The notes below the pieces were generated by a model. It worked only from the letters and a program-made list of their open reading frames with translations. It made no database searches and was not told the origin of the DNA. Shown here piece after piece: positions 35,506 through 45,290 of a stretch of DNA of 64,000 bases (positions are counted from its first letter, which is position 1; every line of letters begins with the position of its first letter). Both the position numbers and the translations under genes were made by a program. Source of the DNA: Hyphodiscus hymeniophilus (lineage: Eukaryota > Ascomycota > Leotiomycetes > Helotiales > Hyphodiscaceae); contig VNKQ01000021.1 in assembly GCA_016508695.1 (NCBI GenBank), positions 177,501 to 241,500 on the forward strand, read 5' to 3'.

Positions 35506-36914
35506 GGCTCGTAAGCGAAGCACACAAGCAAGGGCTTTCGTTCACTATAGCGGACGTCTTCCAATGTCCAAGGCTTTGCAAACTCGCTTTGGTGGCGACA
35601 ACTGTTCTATCCGAATATCGAAATCCAGAGCCTCTTTCATTGCTTCCAGCAGCAGAACGCTATGAAGCCTTCCTTAGCACAACCGTCTGCCCTAATCTAC
35701 GACATTCCAACGAACCAATCATCGACGTTCTCCCTGCAACTGCATTTCAAGCAAAATGTCTTCAAGACCCACATGGACGCTGCTATCACTTCTACATGGA
35801 TATGCCCTCCCGCACTGATATCACAAAACTTTCAGCAACTTGCACTGAGCTGTTGAAATGTATTGACATTCTGCGTACTGTCTTCGTGCGGGTTGACGAT
35901 CGATATCTACAGGTAGTACTATCAAAACCTAGGCCTGTCATTGGTATCTTCAAGACCAATGAAGACATCGACACATTCTCAAAACAACTTTACGATGATG
36001 AAATGAACGACTTTCCGCTTTTAGGGTCGCTGATTACCCGCTTTTCAATCGTACATACGCTTGTTGGGCAGGTGAGACTTGGGATTCGAATGTCTCATGC
36101 TCAGTACGATGGAGTCAGCCTCACACCATTACTTTCTTGCCTTCTCGCTTGCCACAACCAGGATGCTCAGATAGAGATTCCAAGATTCGCCGGATATATC
36201 AGGCATTCACTTGACCAACAAGAAGAAGGCCGTACTTACTGGCGATCGCTGCTCATCGATTCTCAAATTACGTTTGCTCTGCCGTGCGCCAGTAGCACGA
36301 ACGATGTAGAGAAATCGAAAGGATACTTGAAAATCACCAGGGTAGTATCGGCCCCGTATTGTCCCAGCGGTATAACTCCAGCATCAGTTTTTACGGCGGC
36401 CTGCGCACGTGCTGTGTCCCAAACAGCGCATTCTCGAGACATCGTCCTTGGTCTGCTTGTTACTGGTCGATCTACACTTCCTCCGGGACTTCGTAATGCC
36501 ATTGGGCCGTGTTTGAACGTTATTCCTGTGAGGTATCGCGTCGAAGAAAGTATATCGTTCAATGAGGCATGTGCATTCGTTCAACACCAGCGAACTATGG
36601 GGCTCCCGTATGAGACCCACGATTTCAGCGACATTGTCGACAAATGCACAAAATGGCCAAAGGAGACAAAAGATTTTGGCTTTGTGATCCAGTATCAAGA
36701 CGTTGAGGAAAATCCAGAAGTCCGTGTTTCGAACACAGTTTGCAAGTTACATTTATATGGTAGAGCAGCCCTTGCAATCACTCCAGTCGTTGGTATTTTT
36801 GTTCGGCCAAGGCAGGGACGTTGGGAAGTCGTGGTGAGTGGAGCCAAGGATTATCATACCTCTGAAGCTCTTACGGCCTTGCTCGAGGAGTTTATTGCTT
36901 GCATTGGCAAATGA
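35502..36914 (+). other. Undamaged terminal condensation domain of the NRPS relic
   Basis: 470 open codons in the same frame as the whole NRPS. The start is the end of carrier domain 3 (AMRLVSEAHKQG, helix after the Ser). Then comes a full condensation domain with the active-site block RMSHAQYDGVSL (a SHxxxDG variant typical of fungal terminal C domains), GLLVTGRSTLPPGLRNAIGPCLN and FGFVIQYQDV. It has normal codon use and no stop, unlike the 9 kb upstream. An ORF caller would report it as a stand-alone gene; there is no promoter evidence for that. Confidence 0.88.
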
Positions 36915-37305
36915 AGCTCACCACTGAGCCAGTCGAACCGCCAATATCATCTACGTTCTTTCCGACTTATTCACTCCCTTCCCTACCTGACGAAAAGCGA
37001 CGCTGACGCCGGAAGACGTTAAACTGTGCAGCGTCCGTCTGTGGGCATGGTAAGATAGGGACCCCGCGTATTTCAAGTACTAGAGCGCCGGGTCCTGCTG
37101 TGCACCGCGCCGAAGTACCGACACACACGGGCGACCTGGCGAAGGAGTGGAGAATGGAGGCTGGTTAGGAGATAATAGATTAAAACGAACAATTTCATAA
37201 TGCCTTGATTTTGCTATCAGTCCCATCTTTCTAGTAGGTGTGACCTATGTTGTTCCATCCGCCGACATTGGCAAGTGCCTGCTTGCCAACAACATCCCGT
37301 CCACC
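36915..37305. other. Intergenic downstream of NRPS
   Basis: Nothing recognised. Confidence 0.5.
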
Positions 37306-37965
37306 TCACTCGATGCCACCATTCTCTCGCGAGTTTGAACCAGAAAGCAGCTGAGAGACAGAAGCTTCTAGCTCTTCGTTGATATCGATACCTGTCTCCG
37401 GAATCAAAAGCAGTATATTGCCTCTTTTAGCGATCGCAGCTTGGAAAACCAATTGCGTGGTCAAAATATTCAAGTCAGTGTTATACACCCCTCATCTGTT
37501 ATTTCTTCCTCTTGTCCTTCACCGCTATTCGCTTGATCTTGAACATATTGGAGGAATTCACAAGGAGACTCTGAGCGGTTCTCCAAACGCCTCTTTCCCG
37601 AACCTTGAAGGTGAACCAGAAGTCCGACTTCTCTTGAGCTAGCGGAGTCGAACCCTGGAGAAGTGAGCACGCTGAAGAAGCTGACAGGAAGCATGACTTT
37701 ACCTGTTGTTTCCTTGGTCTTGGCCTGGTTTCTGCTGCTTCCGATTTCCGACTCGATGTTTTTGGAGGTAGGTATAGTTTGTCTGCCTCTCCTGCAAGTC
37801 ATCCCGCTCTAATGTCCTTCCATTCTCCCGAGATGTCACCCCTCCTCCTCCTCCAATCTCTCCTCTTCGCGCCTCTCATGCTCACGTCTCTCATACTCAC
37901 GCTGATCATGCTCACGTCTCTCTTTGCTCCCGCCGCCTCGCACAACTATTTGTAACTCATCTCGG
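37306..37965 (-). other. Possible minus-strand coding remnant with a charged coiled coil
   Basis: One minus-strand frame (about 37930-37690) encodes an Arg/Glu-rich helix (RREHDQREYERREHERREER followed by a run of Glu). A possible intron follows, then an open stretch (37650-37470) ending near 37306 with INEELEASVSQLLSGSN. The sequence suggests a former coding region immediately downstream of, and co-oriented with, the ferric reductase relic. No family was recognised; low-complexity DNA (CTCACGTCTCTCAT repeats) could create the helix by chance. Confidence 0.3.
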
Positions 37966-38885
37966 ATGTCATCGCAATGGATGACCCTGCAAGAAGGACC
38001 AGAAGCTAACGGACAGTATCCAAAGGTTAACCGCCTGCCCAGCTATAACGTCAAGTAGCTTCTAAAGCTATATACGGATCCTAACTACTCCAAATTATAA
38101 GTAATATAGGCTCGCGCACCGCGGTAATAGAAGATACTGTTTTTAGCGAACGGTCATATACCCTTAGCCAATACTTATAAATAGAAATAGGCCTACTAAG
38201 ATATAGATATATACGCAGGGGAAGGCTTTCTCAGAGGGTAGGTGTCGCCAGATAGAGTAAGTAGCGAGTGCTACAAAGGCCTAGTAAGTACAAAGGAGGA
38301 TTTTGTAAGAGGATCTGCGAAAGAGAGATAGAGAGAGTAGAATAATAAACCTTACTAATAATACTCCCGAAATAGAGTATTAGCAGAGAATGTGACTAAG
38401 AGACTACTTACTATAACCGCGAACAAGTTCTAAGAAAGGTGTTAAGTAGTAAGGGGGACTACGAGGCCACTATAACCAACACGTGGAAAAAAACGACCAC
38501 AACTACCGTCACGCCTAACAACTAATAAATCTACTAAAACGTGCTAAGGGTTACACCTAGCAGATCGGCGAGGGTACTAAGGTAAGTGACTGCAAATAGT
38601 GGGATTAGGTTAACTATCGCAAGCGTCCCGGCTCAAAGCCTAGCTTGTAAGACAATTATTTCCCCGAACTAAAGGCAACGCGTATTACCTATAACGTAGA
38701 TCAGCTATACCAAGACACTAGCCCGACTCTATGGGCCTAAACCCTAGTATAGAGGAAGAACATAGCGATAGATCAGGTACTTTAATACAAGAGGAGATAA
38801 ATACCCGACGAGGCGGGTAATCAAAGGGAGGCTATTTATAAGCAGGAGTAAGCAGAATACACGACCGGGAATAATAGTATATACT
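37966..38885 (-). pseudogene. Ferric reductase-like relic A (heavily RIP-mutated)
   Basis: The reverse complement aligns along its whole length with the better-preserved copy at 63052-63960. Shared words include AACCTAATCCCACTATTTG, GGTGTAACCCTTAGCACGTTT, TTATAGTAAGTAGTCTCTT and CTTTTGG/CTTCTGGTCCTTCTTGCAG. By homology it spans the ferric-reductase transmembrane region to the start of the FAD-binding domain (SFWSFLQGHP remnant at about 37985). Transitions create many stops. The family moves electrons from NADPH through FAD and two hemes to extracellular ferric iron. The partner NADPH domain is absent on this side. Confidence 0.75.
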
Positions 38886-39479
38886 TCACAGGCATCTATA
38901 ATAATTGAGTTTATAAACTAGGATTAGAATGAAGAGTGGCTGTAGAAGCAATTAGAAACGGTTGTAGAGGATGGGGAAAAGGCATGAAAGATCGTCGTGA
39001 TAAAGAGAGGTGAAGAGATGCAGGGAGGGAAGGAGGGGAGAAGGGATGAGAAGTGAAAGAGCTGGAACTCAAGTCACTCTTCGAAAGGGATGAGAAGTGG
39101 GCACAAGTTTGCTATGATTTAAACGTAGTGCCTGCAACAGGCTGCGGTCATGAAGTAGGGTAGCTGTCGTGGGAATCAAGGCTGATCGCGGTGTCAAACG
39201 TGACACCTGTGAACAACGAGCCAGGCCCTGGAGCCTGAACAGGACACTGTATGAAACGAGGCCACGAGATAAATTGCAGGGCTAAACACGCTTTTGAGAT
39301 ATTGAGGATAAGGAGTGCTGGGCAGGTTCGCTTGTCCAAGTGATGTATCACTAGCAGGGGGCCCATTGCAGATCCTTTCTTGCCAGAGGGGAGGCGAGCT
39401 AAGGCGACTGCAATTAGATGCCTACCCTGCGGAGTTCCCATCGAGAATTGTTAATGAAGCATTTCTTGTGTTAGCAGAA
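38886..39479. other. Gap between two relics
   Basis: Purine-rich sequence (GGGAGGGAAGGAGGGGAGAAG near 39015) and two overlapping small ORFs (39148-39441 -, 39315-39521 +) without motifs. No gene can be supported. Confidence 0.5.
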
Positions 39480-40021
39480 AAGCTGCTCACCAATCTTTAC
39501 ATCGCCGTCTATGTTAAGTAGAAGGTCTAAGCAAGTGAGAGATCCATGCTGGAATTGCTTTACGGCGAGGTAAGCCATGCCGTTCACGACCTGTCTAGAT
39601 TAGTACTTGCTCTTGTATAGTCAAGTAGAACCCACCTGTCCGAGAACGGCTGCGAGTTGTCGCTTATCGGGATAAGCTAGTGATCGTACAACCTACTCAA
39701 TAGAGATAGGCATGTATTTAAAGGCTACGAAGAGGCTATCGTTATCTCTAAAAGTGTCAAGCGGAGTAATGATATTACGATACCGAATAAGTCGGAACAA
39801 ATAAAGCGTCGTCTTAGCGTTTACCTTCGAGAATGCTCTAACGTGAACGAGCTTAACGGGAGGAAGCTTCCGAATAGCCACTTCTATAGAGCTACCGAGT
39901 TCAATGCCGTAGATCTTTTCGTACCTTGCCCACGGAGGATCCTATATTGTTCTCATTTGGGCAGGGCTACTCGTCGCAGATCTGACAGTCGTCAATTGTG
40001 CCCTTCCTATTCTAGCCATGG
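39480..40021 (-). pseudogene. Kinase-like relic A (pseudokinase family, RIP-mutated)
   Basis: Minus-strand reading from about 40018 gives fragments that match the 57586-58721 copy: VRSATS, then MAIRKLPPVKLVHVRAFSK, RYRNIITPLDTF and YPDKRQLAAVLGQ. After an intron-like gap comes MAYLAVKQFQHGSLTC..LLLNIDGDVKI (about 39575-39495). The kinase N-lobe and the catalytic-loop equivalent are present; the C-terminal half is missing. It is next to ferric reductase relic A in the same orientation. Confidence 0.7.
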
Positions 40022-40828
40022 CATCTGAGATGTCTGCGGGAGAGTGGGCTCCCTTCTTACTTGAGGCATCGTTCCTGCATCTTGGGAGCGTGGATGGAAG
40101 ATGAAGTTGAGAAAGTTGATAATTGAATAGGCTGAGGTGCGTGCGATGAGGAGTGGAGGGGAAAAGAATTGAGGCGGCGGAAAGGATCGGGAGGAGGTGC
40201 TGCACTTCTGCTGGCGCAACGGCCACGAGGTAGGTCCCTTCACGTGTTCAAGAAGCAAGCTGATCAATGCTGTCGTTTCAGATCAAAAACCTGGTATTTA
40301 CGGCTCACGCTCTGGCTAATCCGAACGCGATTTCAATGGTATTGGGTAGATTGAGCCTCTGCACGCATATGAGCAAGATATTGAAATCAGGAACGGTTCA
40401 GTTTTACTCACAACTTTATTGTCTTCTTGTTTTCATGCGTGATTCCATACAGCTTTGTGCTGCATATGACATGGCTGAAATGACGTTCGAGCGAATATAT
40501 GCAGAGATTGCTGCTCCAAAATTTTCTATTCATGCCCATGAGACATGCTGGCTTCATCAGGGTCAGTAGAATATCACTCGGAGGAGGAAGACTACCGCCT
40601 GACCCACTCGTTTGAACGTCGCCACAGTCGGACCTCCGCAGTTCTTTGCCACCAATCACGTGATCTATGGTGCAGTGGAGGTGTGGATGGTGGTTTACTG
40701 AAACGGTCGTCGGATGGCCTGTCTCTTACATGAGGCGCCATTGACTTTTTGATGCTATGTCCTATAATACAGCTCGAAGTTACTCTGCGCCTATCTGCGT
40801 GATTCAAGGCAGAATTACAACATTTAAC
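40022..40828. other. Intergenic, nothing recognised
   Basis: Several small contradictory ORFs on both strands. No motif or repeat stands out. Confidence 0.45.
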
Positions 40829-41191
40829 TTACGGAGCAGCCAGGAGACCGTGTGTGCAATGAAATCCTTTCAGCTTCCTGCAGTGAGCCTTCAAGTACGA
40901 GCACCACATTTGGTCCTTGCGAGGGGGTTTATCAATTATCCCAAATCCAGCGCTGAATCCCCATTGCTCGAAACAGCGCCTCTGATCCAGAGTGTACCAC
41001 TCAAATTCGTCTTTATCCCCGCCCGGAGGAGCAGCTTGATCAAGCCGGTCCAATGACAAGGATACCTTAAAACAGCTTGAGCCAATGATTGATGGTGGCT
41101 GAAAAGGATGACCCTCATTTTCCTCCCGCGTACTTGCTTTTGTTCGTGTATATGCGAGAACCTTCTGCAAGCTGGTAAGGGACACTCGCAT
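40829..41191 (-). CDS. Hypothetical 120-aa protein (doubtful)
   Basis: An ATG-started ORF of 120 codons with DEFEWYTLDQRRCFEQWGF and DQMWCSYLKAHCRKLKGF. There is no signal peptide or known domain. An overlapping plus-strand ORF (40757-41056) weakens the case. It is divergent from the gene at 41272, so it sits where a promoter would be. Confidence 0.3.
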   Translation of the reverse strand: MRVSLTSLQKVLAYTRTKASTREENEGHPFQPPSIIGSSCFKVSLSLDRLDQAAPPGGDKDEFEWYTLDQRRCFEQWGFSAGFGIIDKPPRKDQMWCSYLKAHCRKLKGFHCTHGLLAAP

Positions 41192-41271
41192 CTAGCTTAT
41201 CTCGCCCTCTGAATTTCATAGCATACAAGTACTTACCGGTTTCTACGTGTATGTCTTGCCGTATTTACTGA

Positions 41272-43084
41272 ATGGCGGCTATTGAAAGAGAATATGGCTC
41301 GGGTTATTTTCCTCCGGAGGTGATGAGAATTATCGTCAATCACCTCTATTGGGTATAAAACCTTCCAGTGTTGTGATTTCTTGTTGAATAACCATTACAG
41401 GATGATGAAACAGTCGAATCTATCGAACGGCTTATGAGATGGACGCAATTTGAGACATTGGGTTTGCAATGCGAGGCTCCTCTCTCGCACCAGATATTCG
41501 AAAAGACGTATCTTATATACGGCAGCGAGAGTACGCCAACGAAAGCAACAATGAAGAAATTAGGTGCGTTGAGCAGCAACTCCTCCAGGCTCAACTATGC
41601 TAGACATGTCCGTTACCTCACCATATGCACGACCACCTTCAGCGTAGATGAGACTGAGGTGCCGTTATCGATGAAATACCTGAAGGAATGTGTGATGAGT
41701 TCCGGCGTGAAGATAGATTTTGCTGCTGGTGGAAAGGTTTCCGCCTTAAAGGCCTTATGGTTCGTCAGGAATCTCTGTCTTATTGTGCATCTGCTCACAT
41801 TCTCCGTAGTCTTGGCCCAGGGGTCATGACGATACCCCTGATGGAACTACCGCAGGTTCTTCGGCATCACTATCAGCTCGAGAGCCTATCGATTGACATG
41901 ATGCACTCTACCTTTCTCGGCCATCGGAATTTCGAAATGCCAGATCTCACGTCTTGCCTGAGTAGTGTAAAGCAGCTTCAATTCACGACTGTGGCTCTGA
42001 TGGACCAGCGACAGTGGGCAATCAATACGGCAGCTAAACTACCGCAGCTTGAAGCATTGTCTCTCGTCTTTGACGTAGTCGACAGTATGGAAGCCGAGGA
42101 AGATGATGAAGACTTCTTGGTGAGGAAGGAATGGCGTATTTTTGAGGCTATTTCACTTCGCTCTTTCCAGATGATCCACTATGAGTTTCGAAACTTGGAT
42201 GAAATCGACACCTTTGTCGATCAGGCCGGTCAAGCCCCACTTCACAGCCTTTCCCTGATGCATCATCTCTGCTACGATGCAGAACAGACTGACAGCGATC
42301 TGAGACTGCTATATCGCCTCCAGCGAAGTCCACTAAGATGCTCCTTGGTAAGGCTTCATCTTGGGGTAGAGTTGGAGGCTCTGCAGGGTCTCTCAAACCC
42401 AGAACGCACTTGGGTCAACGTTGAAGAGCTTTTTCTAGATTTTCCGCGTTTCGACGCGCCACAAACCGGGCAGGATCTTGACTTTTTAACTTGCTTCCCA
42501 AAGCTCAAGGTTCTCGCCATCGGCATATCCCCTATAGCTGATCGGCGCCGTGGGATTATCAACGAGCCGACCAAGTTTGATGAAGGAGGTCCATGCTTCC
42601 AACATAGTGTCTGGCAAACATTGCCGACATTTTGTCCAGAGCTTCATGGATTATCATTATCGGTCTCATTTACTGCGAGAGAATGGGTAAGCATCTCCTT
42701 ACCACCCGTTATACAATTGATTGTTGAATGCTGTGAAAGTCTTCGTTCCTCCAACTTCTTCCACAGTTGAAAAAGCTTGACCACCTCCACATTCGGAATG
42801 TGCCGAAAGCGCTACCACAGTACACTCTTGCGGACCTGGACAATTCGCTCACACTGTCTGAAGATAAGAGGCAGAGAATGCGTGATGTTCTTGATCGTAA
42901 GCCCGGCCTCGTAGTGGGCATGGGAATACGAAACCTCAGCATCATGACGAGCAGATCTAGAGAGCTACAGGAGCAGACCGAACGAATCAATAATTCTCGA
43001 AACCTTCGGGCATTTGTGTTGAATAGTTCATACATATGGTCTCCGCCATATTTTGATCCTTTTTATTTCAGGGTTCAGTCATAG
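41272..43084 (+). pseudogene. F-box/LRR-like protein gene with one frameshift
   Basis: Exons 41272-41352, 41401-42686 and 42767-43084, with 48- and 80-bp introns. The start MAAIEREYGSGYFPPEVMRI is F-box-like (PPEVMRIIVNHL). The remainder is a long Leu-rich protein with irregular LRR-like strands (for example SSVKQLQFTTVAL, LPQLEALSLVFD, FPKLKVLAIGIS, LKKLDHLHIRN). The total is 1,685 bp, one base short of 562 codons. The frame changes between about 41795 and 41815, from KALWFVRNLCLIVHL to RSLGPGVMTIPLMEL, with no suitable intron, so a 1-bp deletion is likely. F-box/LRR proteins recruit substrates to SCF ubiquitin ligases. That role is inferred from resemblance only. Confidence 0.6.
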
Positions 43085-43280
43085 GCATCGAATTTCGTGC
43101 GCATACAGTACAATCAAGGGAAATTCTAGTAATTATATTTACAGACGAATGTAGTAGAAGTACTAGAGGAGTATTTGCATAACATCTTGATGAACGTCTG
43201 TACAATAGTCCTTTGATGCTTGCGAACATCTGCCAAAAGGCTTGCCAGTACTGCGAGCTGCAGGCTAGCACTCTCGTGGT

Positions 43281-44350
43281 ATGAAATCCGCAGTCTGGAA
43301 TTGTGCACGGGCCACAGTAGGCAAACTTCAACCACCTGCAACTCAACACCAATCCTTTCATAACGTCAATCCTTCTACATCAATAAACCTTTCACACTTA
43401 CAAGCTCAACTCTCCTGCATTATCTGCAAGAACCATCTTCTACCACCGATCTGCCCTCCAACAATCTTTCTCCTTGAAGTCGAAGTCGATGACGGTAGTC
43501 TTCGTGCCGAGAGTGTAGTAGTAGACGCGGGGCTTCTCGATAAATCAGACACTGCCGTCAACTCGACAACTGCGGCCCCTCCTTCGAGTCTCGATAGGTG
43601 GCACGGTATTGATGGCTTCCCTGAGTTGGCACAGCGCTTGCGATGCTCTGAACAAGGATCTTCGACATCCGATTCCGTGAGCCTTTATACTTCTTTCTCT
43701 TCCCGTGCTTCGGGCGAGCCGTTGCCACACATTGCTGTTACTTCACAGCAGTCATCCGGGATGGCTGTGACAGGCGAGGAGTCTCCTTTAGCCAGGTTGC
43801 TCAGCTCATCGAAGGCACCGGCCATGTGGGGAAGTTCGACCGCCTCACCATCAAGCCGGCGGAGTTACATTTGTTCCTATTGACTGGCTTTTACCTCGTC
43901 CAAACCTTTGTCCGGCGGAGGGACAGTGTCGACTGCAGAGATAGGCGGTATTCACAGAAATACGACGCGAGCCCGACCCCAGGATGGCAGAGCTGTTGAT
44001 GCCAGGGCTTTCGCATCACGAAGTGAGCTATCAAGCAGCGATGACGACGGTGGACTGAGCGACAGCGACTCCGAGTCTAGCAGTGAAGATGACGGATGTT
44101 CGGGCGAGGACTTGAGACTTTTGCACACGAGCGAGCATAGTCGATAGGCAGATTTAGACGAACAGCGCTTGCTAGCATACAAGAAAGGAGACAAGTCTTC
44201 GGACCGGATATTCGGCAAGTTTCCAGGCAGGACTCCGGCCTCAGTACGCACGCGCTGGACCATCGGCCAGCGCAGAGGCGAATGTGTCGTTCATTTGACA
44301 GCTGTTTTGAGTCCGACTCGTTCTAGCGCGCGTCCTTTCACGTCTGTATC
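43281..44350 (+). pseudogene. SANT/Myb-like family relic, paralogue of 11928-13434
   Basis: The frame at about 43730-43880 reads HCCYFTAVIRDG, VSFSQVAQLIEGTGHVGKFD and LHLFLLTGF. It matches the block at 12860-13030 residue for residue over most positions. After a frame change, a Ser/Asp-rich linker (SSSDDDGGLSDSDSESSSED), a stop at about 44145, then DEQRLLAYKKGDKSSDRIF and FPGRTPASVRTRWTIGQR (44160-44280). The upstream ORF from 43281 is Ser-rich. It has fewer nonsense codons than the 12.9-kb copy but at least one frameshift and one stop. Confidence 0.65.
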
Positions 44351-44424
44351 AAGCATAGCAGGTTTTACGGTAAGTCACAATCAAGTCTGGTCAAAGGTTT
44401 CTATACTGAAAACGTGTTCCAGGC

Positions 44425-45290
44425 CGCTATTAGCATAGCTGTCTTGGGCGTATTCTCATTGATATTCGTTCGACGCCATGCATATGAATTGTTTCTCAGT
44501 ACTCATATAGCGTTGACCGTTATTATCATTGTTGCGATCTTCTTACATCTCGCCCATTGATTTTTCACAACCATCTATCATCCTCCTTATTATCGCAGGC
44601 TCGCTGTGCGCTATACTTATGGCAGCTCGAATAGGAACCTCGCCGCGGAATAGAGCCCAAGTCAGGATCTTTGAAGAAAATGGATTGGGCAAGGCTGACA
44701 TCACCCTGGCTAAGCCTCGTCAAGTTTGTGTAGGCCAGTACGTTTTCTTGCGCCTTCCTTCTACATTAGCACTCTCTATCAACGAATCGCATCCATTTTT
44801 CCATAGCATCATAGGATCAGGACAAGGGAAACAAGGCTAGGAACATTACTGCCCTCATCTAGCGTCGGAAGGGATTTACTCGGCTCTTGTAGGCGCAACC
44901 CACGGTGGTGAGAGCCTTCCTTGAAGGCCTATACGGGGAGTCACTCTTGGCCGAGGAATACGGTAATGTTATCCTCTTCGCATCGGGGATTGGCATTGCG
45001 GCTCATTTGAAGTATTAAGCAACTGCTCAAGGCACGAGATCAAGGGCCTATTAGGACCCAGGTGATAAGTCTCTCGTGGGAGGTCGACGAGATCGAGCCG
45101 TGGAACACGGCTATCCAGATGGTGCATAAGCTGCTCGATCAAGATGCAGACCGGTGCGATAGGGAGACGCCTGATTGGGACTGCAAGGAGTCGATTCGTG
45201 AGCTCTATTGACTGGTGCCATGGCACACACAGCTAATCCTCGCGGACTAGGTCTTTCAATACACGACCTATGCTTTACTTCATAGCTAAC
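44425..45290 (+). pseudogene. Ferric reductase-like relic C (C-terminal half)
   Basis: The first frame gives VRRHAYELFLSTHIALTVII and FLHLAH, the heme-ligand helix region of ferric reductases. After a shift, the frame of 44529-44840 gives RAQVRIFEENGLG, GQYVFLRLPS and NESHPF, the FAD-binding core. Further on come the NADPH-binding block YGNVILFASGIGIAAHL (about 44950-45010, with a shift) and LSWEVDEIEPW (about 45075). The N-terminal membrane part is missing and several stops and shifts break it. It follows directly after the SANT-family relic in the same orientation. Confidence 0.7.

Larger units (their letters stand above)
26277..36914 (+). pseudogene. Three-module non-ribosomal peptide synthetase, RIP-inactivated
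   Basis: From ATG 26277 to the stop at 36914 a single frame of 10,638 bp (3,546 codons) can be followed with no frame change. It carries dozens of TAG/TAA stops up to about 35500, then 470 open codons. Recognisable parts: a half C domain at the N-terminus (FTTFVQYIGSID, then a FWK block), followed by A-T, C-A-T, C-A-T and a terminal C domain. A-domain core TSGSTRTPKG is legible in module 3 (about 34230); INIYGP.EY in modules 1 and 2; carrier sites of the type SFLQIS(G)RDSI at about 28961, 32216 and 35471. A terminal C domain in fungal NRPSs usually cyclises and releases the peptide. No intron is evident. The gene cannot encode a working enzyme. The product is unknown. Confidence 0.9.
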
